DNA of 64,000 nt. It comes from Geotalea toluenoxydans JCM 15764 (GTDB lineage: Bacteria > Desulfobacterota > Desulfuromonadia > Geobacterales > Geobacteraceae). The notes below the pieces were generated by a model. It saw nothing but the letters and a program-made list of their open reading frames with translations, did not search any database and was not told the origin of the DNA. The stretch is taken from positions 1-64,000 of the forward strand of contig NZ_BBCJ01000019.1 of assembly GCF_001311985.1 (NCBI RefSeq), given 5' to 3'. Numbering within the stretch: position 1 is the stretch's first letter; the number at the start of each line of letters is the position of its first letter. A program made the translations under genes and the position numbers. This document shows positions 39,632 through 49,390 of the stretch, piece by piece.

Positions 39632-40987
39632 ATGATGAACCAATGCTCAATTGGCGCCCTGGTCCTTCTTGCGGCGGCTGCCCTTCTGGCCGGCCCGGCA
39701 TCTGCCGGCGGCAAGGCGGGAATCGGCTTGCAGGAGACTATTGTCGCAAAATCGGGCAAGGCGAAAACCCTTGCCCAACTGGCAAAGATGTACGACTCCA
39801 GCTCTTGCATCGAGTGCCATCAGGATAAACACGACGAAGCACAGAAGTCCATACATTCGCGCTCCATTTACGGAACGGGAAGAACGGCGTCGACCATAAT
39901 GTCCGCCATCGAGAATGGCCTTATGGAACAGCCCTATTCGGGAGTCAAGAGCCCGAAGGACGTCAAGGTGGAGCACCTGATGGGGTGTGCCAAGTGTCAC
40001 CTGCCGCAGCTGTCCGATGCCGAAGACTCGGTGGCCCAGGAGCTAGTCAGCACCCTCTACAGCTGGAAGGATGCCCTGAAGAAGAAGGACAAGGCAGCGG
40101 CCAAGCGCGAGGAAGACAAACTCAAGAGTGTCAACATCAACTGTCTGGTCTGCCACAATCGCAATGCCATCACCCACAAGTGGCAGGACGGCTATCCCAA
40201 GGCGGGAGTGGTCTACGGGTCGAAGGACGGTGATCATCCTTCGGACAAGTTTCCCAAGATGGCAATCAGCCCCATCATGAGCGAATCGATCCAGTGCGGC
40301 CAATGCCATGGTATGGGTCCGAATATGGAGCTCGATGAGCCGACCCAGTGCTGTACTTCCTACGGCAGTTATCTCTGGTCCTACAAATCGGAAGGTGGTC
40401 AGGAGAGCTGCCAGGAATGCCACATGAAGAAGAGCAAGCTCGGCCACAACATCCAGTCCTACCGTGATCCGGCCATGGCCAAGGCAGCGGTGGATTTCAA
40501 GATGGAATCCTACGGCTATCACTGGCGCGACGGCGCTGAAATTAAGCCGAAGGCGGTGGTCAAGGTGGAAATGACCAACCGAGCCGGACACTCCATCCCC
40601 GATGGCTGACCGACCCCCAACCGACTGGTTCTGTCGGTCATAGCAAAAACGAAGGATGGCAAGGAAGTTTTCAACCAGGAAAAAATCTATATGCCGGTTC
40701 CGCAGCAATTGGGCCGGGGTGACCGGATGGGGCGCGGCCCCTACGAGAAGAGCGGCATCATCGAGGATACCGGCTTACCGCCGGGGAAAACGGTCCATGA
40801 AAGATTCGACATCATGTTCCCCCTTGAGGAGATGGAGGTTGACGGCAAATTTGTCAACAAACCGACCGCCTACGACCTGGATGTGACCGTTCAGCTCTGG
40901 TATCTCCCCTTCGGCACAAAGAAAACCGATCCGTTCCTCTGGCACGAAGCGAGCAAGACAATCAGCATCAGCAAGAGCGGCAAGTAG
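39632..40987 (+). CDS. Five-heme c-type cytochrome with in-frame TGA (probable selenoprotein, ExtKL-like)
   Basis: 451 residues if TGA at 40607-40609 is read as residue 326. Signal peptide, then CIECH (about 59), CAKCH, CLVCH, CGQCH and CQECH. The frame is identical before and after the TGA: RAGHSIPDG-(TGA)-PTPNRLVLSVIAKTKDG, and a further 125 residues of protein-like sequence continue to KTISISKSGK. Breaks checked elsewhere in the window are base losses that shift frame, so this in-frame stop is of a different kind. A stem-loop begins at the TGA. ATGATG start with GGGGAG. Equivalent in position to ExtKL of the ext conduits (inference). Confidence 0.8.
40607..40640 (+). promoter_or_regulatory. 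SECIS-like stem-loop at the in-frame TGA
   Basis: TGACCGAC pairs perfectly with GTCGGTCA (40633-40640), so the TGA forms the base of the stem as in bacterial SECIS elements. An inner stem AACC/GGTT closes a GACT loop beginning with G. The distance from TGA to the apical loop is 13 nt, a little below the usual range, so folding and SelB binding need checking. Confidence 0.55.
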
Positions 40988-41017
40988 CAACAATCGTTGT
41001 ACCTCCTTCCTTGTAAT

Positions 41018-41048
41018 GGCCGGCGAACCGTTCGCCGGCCTTTTTTTT
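41018..41048 (+). terminator. Strong intrinsic terminator after the selenocytochrome gene
   Basis: GGCCGGCGAA / TTCGCCGGCC, ten perfect pairs with a 3-nt loop and eight T. It closes the rhodanese-porin-cytochrome cluster. Confidence 0.92.
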
Positions 41049-41165
41049 GGCCTTCGATGGACAGAATGCCCGTGGGAATCCAGGGGACGCGTGCAAAGCG
41101 AGAGACGACGGAGATAGGGAAAATTGCAGCTCGACCAGGAGTACGGCCCACTCCCGGAAATGTGT

Positions 41166-41194
41166 AAACAAGAAGGCCGCCCCAGGGGGTGGCC
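41166..41194 (-). terminator. Terminator of the chemoreceptor gene
   Basis: On the minus strand, GGCCACCCC / GGGGCGGCC with one mismatch and a 2-nt loop, followed by TTCTTGTTT. Placed 20 bp after the chemoreceptor stop. The 120 bp between it and the previous terminator hold no gene. Confidence 0.6.
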
Positions 41195-41214
41195 TCGTAA
41201 TAGTGTCGGTGGTT

Positions 41215-42849
41215 TTATGATGCCAGATGAAATTGGCCGATGAGATGCTGAAGCTCGCTGGAGAGGTTGGAGAGTTGGCGGGCCGCAGCCGCAGTTTCCT
41301 GGGCGCCCCGCGCCGTACTCTGAACAACGTCGGTGATCTGCTGGATGTTGCCGCTGATTTCGGCTGTGGTGGCGGTTTGCTGCTCGGCGGCAGTAGCCAT
41401 CTGATTGACCTGCATGGTAACGCTCCCTACCTGCTCCAGAATTTTTTCAAGCGCCTTACCAGACTCTGCCGCCTCGGCAGTGCCACGCTCCACCTCATTT
41501 ACCTCCTGTTCCATGAATGTGACGGCGCTCTTCGTCTCCTGCTGAATCGCCTTGATCATGGCGCCGATTTCCTTGGTCGCCTTGGTGGTCCGTTCCGCCA
41601 GAGCCCGAACCTCGTCCGCCACTACTGCAAAGCCCCGTCCTTGTTCGCCGGCCCGGGCTGCCTCAATGGCGGCGTTCAGCGCCAGGAGGTTCGTCTGATC
41701 GGCAATATCCTCAATAGTACCGATAATCTGGCCGATCTGGTCGCTACGGGTGCCAAGGCCCCCCACCGTTTTTGCTGTCTCACGAACCCGCTCTGCAATT
41801 CGGGCCATCTCACCGACAGTATGCCTGATTACTTCCGAACCTTTACCTGCTGTATCGCATGCACGGCGAGCCTCTTCGGCTGCGGTTGAGCAGTTAACGG
41901 CAATTTCCGTCGAGGTAGCGGCCATCTCCTCGCTGGCGGTGGCAACGGTGCCGGTTTGGGCGGCAACTTCTTCGGCCCCTGTTGCCATCTGCTCGGCATT
42001 GGCGGTGAGTTGCCCTGCGGCCGCCGCTACCTGGGTGGCGTTATCGGCTACGCCGGCAATGAGGCGGTTGAGACGATCGGCCATGGTGTTCACTGCGTCG
42101 GCCAGTTGCCCGGTTTCATCCTTCTGGTTCATATGGAGGTGATGGGCCAGATCTCCCTGGGCGATGGCCCGGGCGAACTCGACCACTTTCAGGAGAGGAG
42201 CGGTAATCTGCCGCGCCATGAACAGGCCGAAAATAACGGCGATGACCATGCCGGCAATGGCGAAGACGGCCATCTGTATGGTTGCACTGCGGGCCGTGGC
42301 TGCATTCAGTTCGTTACGTTGCTCTGCCACCGCAATCTTCATGTCGAAAACCTTTTTGATCGCTTCATCGATCTTGCGCTCATAGGCAAGCCCTTGGGTC
42401 CGCATGATATCCAGGGCGGTTTCACGGTCGCCTGCAAGGGTTGCCGTGACAATATCGTCGCGTACCGGGCCATACTCTTTGATGAGGTCTCGAAGGATGG
42501 CGAACTGCTTTTTCCCTTCGCTGGTTTCCAGGGTCTTTTCAAATTCCGTCAACTGTTCGTCGATTTCCCCGTAAAGCTTTGCGATGGTTTTGGCGTTGGC
42601 CTGCGCCCGCTGGGGGCTGTCGTCGAGGATCATGCCCCGGACGTTTACCCGTGCCTTTTGGAAGGCAATTCCCACCAGGCCGAAGGTCCCGAGGGGCTCG
42701 GTGTTGTAAGTGAACATCTGTTCGGCCTCATGTGCCAGTGTATTTATCTTCGACGTTCCGATGAAGCCGACGATCCCGGCTATAAAGGCTACCAGAACGA
42801 AGCCTGATACCAGTTTTCTGCTGAGACGAGCATTCCGAAGAAAATTCAT
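41215..42849 (-). CDS. Methyl-accepting chemotaxis protein
   Basis: 544 aa, uninterrupted. TM1 ([18 protein letters not shown]), a four-helix-bundle ligand domain (about 35-190), TM2 ([19 protein letters not shown]), HAMP ([20 protein letters not shown]) and a signalling domain with the hairpin tip [36 protein letters not shown]. No c-heme motif in the sensor. Inserted on the opposite strand between two cytochrome clusters, so it may steer cells toward the acceptor those clusters use. Confidence 0.92.
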   Translation of the reverse strand: MNFLRNARLSRKLVSGFVLVAFIAGIVGFIGTSKINTLAHEAEQMFTYNTEPLGTFGLVGIAFQKARVNVRGMILDDSPQRAQANAKTIAKLYGEIDEQLTEFEKTLETSEGKKQFAILRDLIKEYGPVRDDIVTATLAGDRETALDIMRTQGLAYERKIDEAIKKVFDMKIAVAEQRNELNAATARSATIQMAVFAIAGMVIAVIFGLFMARQITAPLLKVVEFARAIAQGDLAHHLHMNQKDETGQLADAVNTMADRLNRLIAGVADNATQVAAAAGQLTANAEQMATGAEEVAAQTGTVATASEEMAATSTEIAVNCSTAAEEARRACDTAGKGSEVIRHTVGEMARIAERVRETAKTVGGLGTRSDQIGQIIGTIEDIADQTNLLALNAAIEAARAGEQGRGFAVVADEVRALAERTTKATKEIGAMIKAIQQETKSAVTFMEQEVNEVERGTAEAAESGKALEKILEQVGSVTMQVNQMATAAEQQTATTAEISGNIQQITDVVQSTARGAQETAAAARQLSNLSSELQHLIGQFHLAS

Positions 42850-43342
42850 AATGAGGCTCCTTGCTGCAGTGTTAGTAGAGAGTGCGGACAGCCAAAGATT
42901 GAGCCGCCATACCGCCTTTTTACATATTTATCGGCTAATACGGCCTTAAGTTTAAGATTGTTCATAAAAAATGTAGTTGGTGAGTGATATTTATTGCAAT
43001 TGCCTGTTCGGGGTCCTTGACCTGCGTGTGTCAATGATTTGACCTTGCATTGATGATGTGCTGAACCTTATAAAGAAACATGAATTAAAGCGGGTGTTTG
43101 TTGCTGTGGGTAATGTGTCGTTGGGTGGCACTGGGATTGCAAGTACATAGCTCTTTAGATGCTTTGGTAGCTGCACAGTATGCCTGTCAGCGGGACAAGG
43201 ACTATACTTGGGCAGAACCTGAAGTGCTTGCGGCAGAACCAGCCGGTCGACTTTTGCAGGGGAGTGGGCTGAGCATACAACCTTAGTGATTCGGCTCCAC
43301 TCCAGGGCGGAGCAACATAAAACAACACAGGAGGAAAACAAA
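42850..43342. other. 493-bp intergenic region with divergent promoters
   Basis: No supported gene. It separates the chemoreceptor (minus) from the small Gly-Cys protein (plus). The left half is AT-rich around 42940-43000; the right half carries a sigma-54-like promoter (listed separately). Confidence 0.5.
43126..43141 (+). promoter_or_regulatory. Sigma-54 (RpoN) type promoter
   Basis: TGGCAC-TGGGA-TTGCA, a near-ideal -24/-12 match, about 200 bp upstream of the small periplasmic protein that heads the 12-heme/10-heme cytochrome cluster. Confidence 0.65.
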
Positions 43343-43656
43343 ATGAAAAAAATCATGATGTCCATCTCGGCGGCCCTCGTCGCTCTGTCCATGGCGGCGA
43401 TTGCGTTCGCCGCCGGCTCCTTTTCAGGCAAGGTCACAAAGGTTGACGGCGAAAAGATTACCGTCAAGGCCGACAATGTGCCCGCCTGGGTAAAGAAAGG
43501 TGACAACGTTCAGTCCATGGGCGGTTCTCCCAAGGTTATCAGTGTGAAAGGGGACGAGGTAGTTCTCAAGTTCGGCAAGCTAAGGCCGCCAAAATCAAGG
43601 TCGACTCCTCCCTGCGGGTTAGTCAGCCCGCAGGCGACGAGCTCCAGGGGTGCTAA
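43343..43656 (+). CDS. Small periplasmic OB-like protein with Gly-Cys end (paralog, frameshifted)
   Basis: 104 aa after restoring one G near 43580. Signal peptide, then FSGKVTKVDGEKITVKADNVPAWVKKGDNVQSMGGSPKVISVKGDEVVLKFGK and the ending PAGDELQGC with TAA. Closely similar to the protein at 39261 (WVKKGD.VQ.MGGSP, VVLKFGKAKAAKIK). Ribosome site ACAGGAGG. A strong terminator follows directly, so this paralog is probably made in excess over downstream genes. Confidence 0.75.
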
Positions 43657-43663
43657 CACGAAT

Positions 43664-43698
43664 GCCTCCCCGCTCTAAGCAGGGAGGCTTTTTTTTTC
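43664..43698 (+). terminator. Intrinsic terminator after the small Gly-Cys protein
   Basis: GCCTCCC / GGGAGGC with a 12-nt loop and nine T. Confidence 0.88.
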
Positions 43699-43776
43699 GC
43701 ATGCCGGGCAAGCAACTGGATATTTCTGCATGGTTGAATTATAGTGACCCATCACCAAAGCGTCTATCCACAGGCC

Positions 43777-45630
43777 ATGTCAATCAAACCAAACAATACC
43801 GGCAAACTGGTTCCACTGATCTCCCTCATGCTGCTTCTTCTGCTTACCGGATGCGGCCGTGGGAGGTCAACCTGCGAATCGTGTCACCGGGGAATCGAAA
43901 AGACCTCCGCCAGCCACACATCCTGCATATCTTGCCACGGTGGGGATGACAAGGCACGAAACAAAAATATCAGCCACAACACCATGTTCGGGCCGAAGAA
44001 TCCCGCAGACCCGGAACATTGGGAGAGAACCTGCGGCGCCTGCCATGCTTCGCAGCTGGGGCGCGTGCGGTCGAACCTCATGTACACCAACACGGGGATG
44101 ATCAAGAACATCCAGCTGACCTGGGAGGGGGAGAACGGGCGCCTCTACGGCGGCCGGGGCGACAAGGTCTTTGATGCCGCCGGTCGAGAGCGCCTCTTGC
44201 ACGGGGTCACCGGCCTGGACCACATCTCGGGGGAACTGTACCGGAAATTCTGCTCCCAGTGCCACGTGGGGATCGAGACCAGCGGAGTTTTCGGCGCCGG
44301 CCACGGGTCGGGCTGCACCGCCTGTCACTTCCCATACAACGACCAGGCCACCTATGAGGGGAATGATCCGACCGTCAAGGGGAAGAGCCCCTATTCGGAC
44401 ACCCATGCCATGGAAAAACTCCCCGGCAACCAGGTCTGTTTTCGCTGCCACAACCGCAGCGGTCGCATTGCCCTTTCCTATCAAGGGTTGTACGACGGCA
44501 ACAATGGACTGGTGCCGACCAGGAAGGGACTGCCGGGGCCGGTGCAGGCGAGTGGCGGGCGCAACCTTGTTCATATTGCTCCCGATGTCCACTTCGCCGC
44601 CGGCATGGACTGCATCGACTGTCATACCTCCCGCGACGTCATGGGAGATGGCTATGCCTATGAAAACATGTACCAGCAGACCGAAATAAGCTGCGAAGAC
44701 TGCCATGGGGGGGCGAGCAGGCCACGCTGGCAGACGATCAGCCGGGAAAGCGATGCGGCCTTAAGGGAATCGAAAAGCTACCGGATGCAGATGCGCCATG
44801 GCATGCACATGGTGCTGACCGCCAAGGGTCGTCCCTACTCCAATGTTTTTTATCAGGACGGGACGGTCTACGTCCTTGGGAAGAGGAGCGGCAAATTGTT
44901 CAAGAGCAAGGTGATAACCGGTACTGCGGAACATGCTGTAATCGGCCACCAGCGCATGGAATGCCATGCCTGCCATTCCCGGACCGTGGTTCAGTGCTAT
45001 GGTTGCCATACCACCTACGATAAGGGGGAGATGGGCACCGATTTCATCCGCCAGGAAGAAACTCCGGGTCGGTTCACTGAAAAGGAAGACTACCGCATGC
45101 TCTATCCCTTTCCCCTTGCCATCAACCAGCGGGGGAAGATCTCCCCGGTTACGCCTGGTTGTCAGACCTTCATCACGGTGGTCGAGGAAACAAAGCTGAA
45201 GTCGAAGGATGAGTATGTTGCCCGCTATAAGGGCAAAAACCAATTGCGCTTTGCCCCGTTCTATTCCCACAATACGGGTAAAAAGGCCATCGGCTGTACG
45301 GAATGCCACGGTAATCCGGCCTTCCTCGGCTTCGGTCAGCATGTTGTTGAGGGCAGCAGCATCGACGGCACCCTGATCTGTGAGAAATCCGCAGATAAGC
45401 CATTGGACGGTTTCCTGGCACTGCGACAGGGAAAGGTAAAGGCGTACTCTGCAATCACCCGGGAGCGTTCCAGGCCCCTGAACGGCCGGGAGGTGAAGAG
45501 AACCCTTGCCGTCAACCTTTGCCTTGTATGCCATGGTAGCGCCAAGGACCCCATTTATCGAAAGGAGTTGGATTATCGTGCGCTGGATGATGCCCTTCAT
45601 CGCCGCTTGCTTTCTGATAGCAGCCGCTAG
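43777..45630 (+). CDS. Twelve-heme cytochrome c lipoprotein
   Basis: 617 aa, uninterrupted. Lipobox LLLLTGC near residue 26, then twelve CXXCH motifs: CESCH, CISCH, CGACH, CSQCH, CTACH, CFRCH, CIDCH, CEDCH, CHACH, CYGCH, CTECH, CLVCH. Start at MSIKPNNTG, with a GTG 33 bp upstream as alternative. First gene of a run that continues with a 10-heme cytochrome, Rieske protein and cytochrome b, so it is probably the electron-accepting periplasmic part of a quinol oxidoreductase like the Cbc complexes of Geobacter (inference). Confidence 0.9.
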   Translation: MSIKPNNTGKLVPLISLMLLLLLTGCGRGRSTCESCHRGIEKTSASHTSCISCHGGDDKARNKNISHNTMFGPKNPADPEHWERTCGACHASQLGRVRSNLMYTNTGMIKNIQLTWEGENGRLYGGRGDKVFDAAGRERLLHGVTGLDHISGELYRKFCSQCHVGIETSGVFGAGHGSGCTACHFPYNDQATYEGNDPTVKGKSPYSDTHAMEKLPGNQVCFRCHNRSGRIALSYQGLYDGNNGLVPTRKGLPGPVQASGGRNLVHIAPDVHFAAGMDCIDCHTSRDVMGDGYAYENMYQQTEISCEDCHGGASRPRWQTISRESDAALRESKSYRMQMRHGMHMVLTAKGRPYSNVFYQDGTVYVLGKRSGKLFKSKVITGTAEHAVIGHQRMECHACHSRTVVQCYGCHTTYDKGEMGTDFIRQEETPGRFTEKEDYRMLYPFPLAINQRGKISPVTPGCQTFITVVEETKLKSKDEYVARYKGKNQLRFAPFYSHNTGKKAIGCTECHGNPAFLGFGQHVVEGSSIDGTLICEKSADKPLDGFLALRQGKVKAYSAITRERSRPLNGREVKRTLAVNLCLVCHGSAKDPIYRKELDYRALDDALHRRLLSDSSR

Positions 45631-46826
45631 TACGGTGATGGCGGAAGAAAATTGCCGGGTCTGCCACCGGGTCGCTACCAGCGGTATCCATGCCGCCCTT
45701 GCCTGCAAGGACTGTCATGGCAATGATGCGACAACGACTCCCGATCCGGCCTCTGCTGCACATAAGGCCAAAGGCTGCACCAGTTGCCACAACGGTTACG
45801 GCCGGCTGTTCGACCACGCCATGGCTACCCGGACCAGGGAAAAGCAGTTTGTAGAGAAGACTTTCGCCAAGGCCGACCCGCATTTTTTTGACAAGAACTG
45901 TCAATCCTGTCACCTGCGAGGGTGCACCGACTGTCATGGCGGCAGCGGTCATTCCCTGGCCCAGGCACGTGACAGGAATTGCTTTGCCTGCCATCGGGGA
46001 TACTTTGTCGGCAGCGAATATTACGGCATGGCGCCCAGAGAGGACAGTCTCCGCTATCAGCGGGGGGAGACAGCTATGGGGAGACTTTCCTCAAGATGCT
46101 GCCCGATGTCCACGCCGAGGCGGGCATTGCCTGCAGCAGCTGCCATACCATGCAGAGCCTGATCGCGGGGACCAGGACTGCAAAAGTCTGTCGCGACTGC
46201 CATAAACCCAGTGACAAGGTGCTGGAACACCGGATAAAAGTACACCTGGAGCGGATGGAGTGTTACGCCTGCCACTCGGCATGGGGGGCGCAGGAATACG
46301 GCACCTTCTATCTGCGCTTTACCGGTGGCCAGTCCCAGCAGCATTACCGACTGAAGACGGTCGATGGCAATTATGTGAAGAGCGCCTACCTGAAAAAACA
46401 GGATGCGCCGCCACTGGGGGTCAACGCCAGGGGCATGGTCAGCCCGATACGCCCCCAGTTCATCGCCTACTTCAGCGATATCCGCAACGACATGGTGGTG
46501 GGAGAGGAAAACCGGTTACTGACGGCGTCATGGAAGGCGTTTTTTCCCCATACGGTGCGTCGGGGAACTGTCATGTGCGATGGCTGCCATGACGCACCGC
46601 GGCGCTTTATCATGGAAGGAAAAGAGGACCGTATCTATCGGCTGCAGGATGATGGCATGAAAATTCCATCCTTCTGGGACAGGACCGGTCAAAAGGTCAT
46701 GAACGGGGATTTTTCAGCCCCGCCCGCTACCGGGCCATGACGGAGAAAAGCGCCGCTTATCAAAGGGCATACGTGGAAAAATGGAAAAAACTGACCGATC
46801 GCGTCGAAAATTCATCATTGCCCTGA
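45578..46826 (+). CDS. Ten-heme cytochrome c (frameshifted)
   Basis: About 416 aa. GTG start at 45578 with AAGGAG spaced 10, overlapping the end of the previous gene by 53 bp. Signal peptide (MMPFIAACFLIAAASTVMA) and ten CXXCH: CRVCH, CKDCH, CTSCH, CQSCH, CTDCH, CFACH, CSSCH, CRDCH, CYACH, CDGCH. Breaks near 46075 and 46711 are single-base losses; the end overlaps the Rieske gene by 46 bp. Partner of the 12-heme lipoprotein in the same complex (inference). Confidence 0.87.
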
Positions 46827-47178
46827 TCTCCCTTTTTGCGGGTTTTTTCATCCTGAGGAAATACCTGGTGACTGGGCTGGCGCGAAAAAAAGTGCTGCTT
46901 TCCGTTGCCAAGGCCGATATCCCCTCCCATGGAGCCCTGGTCTACAAGCAGTCGAGGGTTGCCGTCATCAGGGGGATGACCGCATTACCGCCATAAGCTT
47001 GGTATGCACGCACCTGGGGTGCACGGTGACGGTGACCCCCAGGGAATTTGCCTGCCCCTGCCACGGCAGCGCCTTCGACCGGCAGGGCAGGGTAATCAAG
47101 GGGCCGGCTGATCGCCCCCTGGCCCATTTGCCGGTTGAGGACCGGGGCGACCATATCGTAGTTCTGGCAGGGAGTTAG
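46781..47178 (+). CDS. Rieske iron-sulfur protein (frameshifted)
   Basis: 132 aa after restoring one G near 46977. Twin-arginine start SRRKFIIALISLFAGFFIL forming an N-terminal anchor, then the 2Fe-2S binding motifs CTHLGC and CPCHGSAFD. Typical high-potential Rieske subunit of bc-type quinol oxidases. Genes overlap on both sides or touch, indicating one translationally coupled operon. Confidence 0.92.
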
Positions 47179-47179
47179 C

Positions 47180-47799
47180 GTGGTCAAGGAATTTCTCAAG
47201 CATCTCTTCCCACGGGTTGTGCTGAAGGACAACCTTCGCCTGACCTACACCTTCTGTCTCGGCGGCATGGCTTTCACCGCCTTCTCCTTACTCATTGCCT
47301 CCGGGATGCTGCTTCTTTTTTACTACCAGCCATCCCCGGACAAGGCCTTCGGTTCCATTCTCTTTCTCGAATCATCGGTCTATGGCGGCCGCTATTTGCG
47401 TAGTCTGCACCGTCTTGCTTCCCATTTCTTTCTCGTGCTCATCTTTCTCCATACCCTGCGTGTCATTCTCACCGGCGCTATCAAAAACCACGGCACCTGA
47501 ACTGGATCGTTGGCTGCATTCTGCTCTGTCTGTCCGTTTTTGCAGCTTACACCGGCTATCTTCTGCCCATGGACCAGCTTGCCCTCTGGGCAACCCAGAC
47601 CGGCATGGAACTTCTTAATACGGCATATTTCGGCGGAATGATCAGGGATATCCTCGTTCCTGATGGGGTCGGCCAGCCCCTGTCGCTGCTTCGCTTCTAT
47701 GTGCTGCATATTGTGCTGGCGCCGCTGGCCATTCTGCTTCTCTCGTTTCTCCATTTTTACCGTATCAGGAAAAACAAGGGAATCCTGCCTTACCTGTAA
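47180..47799 (+). CDS. Cytochrome b (b6-like N-terminal part, frameshifted)
   Basis: 206 aa after restoring one A near 47491 (IKKPRHLNWIVGC). Four membrane helices. Helix B has His-X13-His (LHRLASHFFLVLIFLH) and helix D His-X14-His (LHIVLAPLAILLLSFLH), the b6 pattern for two b hemes. GTG start one base after the Rieske stop. It is the quinol-oxidising membrane core of the complex. Confidence 0.9.
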
Positions 47800-47821
47800 T
47801 CCGTCACTATTGGGGGAAGTC

Positions 47822-49024
47822 ATGAAGGAATACGTGAAGAGTTCGCCGCAGTTCTTTCGCCTCATTAAAATATCGACCGCCGTTGTCGTCGCGGTGATTT
47901 CGCTCCTGGCAATCCTTATCACTGCCCCCCTTCAGGAACCAGCTGACTTGGCCAAAGTGCCCAACCCGGTCAAGTCGGCCTGGTTTCTCCTCTGGATCCA
48001 GGAACTGGTCAGCTATTCCAAATACCTGATCTATGCAGTTGCCCTGACAGCCGTCTTTTTCTTCATCCTTCCCTGGTTTCCTTCCGGTAGCACGGCGGAA
48101 AAAGCCCGTTGGTTTGCCACGGGGCAGACGGCGGTGAACGTCATAACTATCATCGTCTTCACAGCCATAACCGCTCTCACCATTATCGCCATGTTCTTCA
48201 GAGGTGCCAACTGGTCGCTGGTCGTCTTTTCATAATCCTTGCCCTGATGCTGCTCTTTCCTGCCATGGTATCGGCGGGCCGGAAAAGTGCCTGTCTGACC
48301 TGTCATCCACCCCACCATGCCGGCCGCGGCAGCTGCACCGGCTGTCATCGAGGAAACGATCGTAGCGAGAGGAAAAATATTGCCCATCACGGCTGATCGG
48401 CGGCCGCTATGCCCACTTCACCATCCAGGGCAGTAAGGTTGTAGAAGAGGGCAAAAAACTGATCGGTGCTGCAGACTGCCGGCGCTGCCACACGACGGGA
48501 GATCGCGGTAATCGGCTGGCTGCCGATCTGGACAAGCTTTTTCCGGACGCATCCCCCGAGGATGTCTTCAAGGCGATCAAAAACCCGGTGCTTTACATGC
48601 CTGATTTCCATTTTGTCGATACCGAAATCGTCTCCCTGGTCAATGCCATTGCCAGCGGCGCCAGGCAGGAAACGGATCGCCAGAGAGAAACGGTGCAGGT
48701 GGTTCATTTTATACCTGATGGCTTGGCCAGGGAAAACAGCTTCGTCAGGCTGTGCGGCTCCTGTCATAAGCTGTTAAGCCACCGCTACGGCGGCTTGGCA
48801 ATGGCACTATGGGGCCTAGCCTCTCGGGGCTCTTTAGCGAGTTTTATCCCGCCACCTTTGCCGGCAAGACCAGGTGGCGGGAGGAGAGCCTGAAAAGGTG
48901 GCTGAAAAACCCCCGCAAGGTGCGACCAAATGCTTTGATGCCACCTGTTGCAGTCACGGCAGCCGAGTTGGAACAACTGACAGACGCCATGGTTGTCCCC
49001 CACCAGGAAAAGAATTCACGCTAA
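47822..49024 (+). CDS. Subunit IV-like membrane protein fused or coupled to a tetraheme cytochrome c (frameshifted)
   Basis: If one T is restored at 48232 the frame runs from a subunit-IV-like part (PNPVKSAWFLLWIQELVSYSKY, three helices to about residue 140) into a helix LALMLLFPAMVSAG and a cytochrome c part with CLTCH, CTGCH, CRRCH and CGSCH, about 401 aa in all. Two further one-base losses lie near 48391 and 48798. Alternatively two genes are present, the second starting about 48247. A QcrC-like fusion is known in other bc complexes; I favour fusion because the second part has no good start signal. Confidence 0.7.
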
Positions 49025-49147
49025 AATCAAGCAGAATGAAGACCTGTTCCCGAATTGACAGCAAGTTGTCAATTATTAAACCCGTGCTAATCTTTCTGTA
49101 GCAGGCTGATGATAATCAATAAAATAATTTTGGGCGGAGGTTGAGCT

Positions 49148-49342
49148 ATGGCAAAAATAGCGTGGGTCGATGAGGACGTCTGTATCAGCTGCGGTCTGTG
49201 CGTCAACAACCTTTCGGGGGTGTTCCGCTTCAATGATGACGGCAAGGCCGAGTGTTACAATCCTGAAGGCGCAGCGGAAGATGAGATCCAGCGGGAGGCC
49301 ATCGATGCCTGCCCGGTTTCATGCATCCATTGGAAAGAGTAA
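49148..49342 (+). CDS. Small [4Fe-4S] ferredoxin
   Basis: 64 aa, complete. CISCGLC and later CPVSC give one 4Fe-4S site of the mono-cluster ferredoxin type (WVDEDVCISCGLCVNNLSGVF). Strong site GGGCGGAGG. Cytoplasmic electron carrier; relation to the neighbouring periplasmic complexes is unclear. Confidence 0.9.
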   Translation: MAKIAWVDEDVCISCGLCVNNLSGVFRFNDDGKAECYNPEGAAEDEIQREAIDACPVSCIHWKE

Positions 49343-49390
49343 CCGGGCGACGGAAGACCGGCAACTCAAGCTGTCAAGGAGACGACGTTT

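Noticed and set aside
41049-41165. Possible repeat element between two terminators
   Set aside because: No inverted ends or repeated units could be seen within the window.
42850-43342. Riboswitch of the GEMM (cyclic dinucleotide) class, expected upstream of Geobacter cytochrome genes
   Set aside because: I looked for the conserved GEMM core and tetraloop-receptor segments here and before the other cytochrome genes and did not find them.
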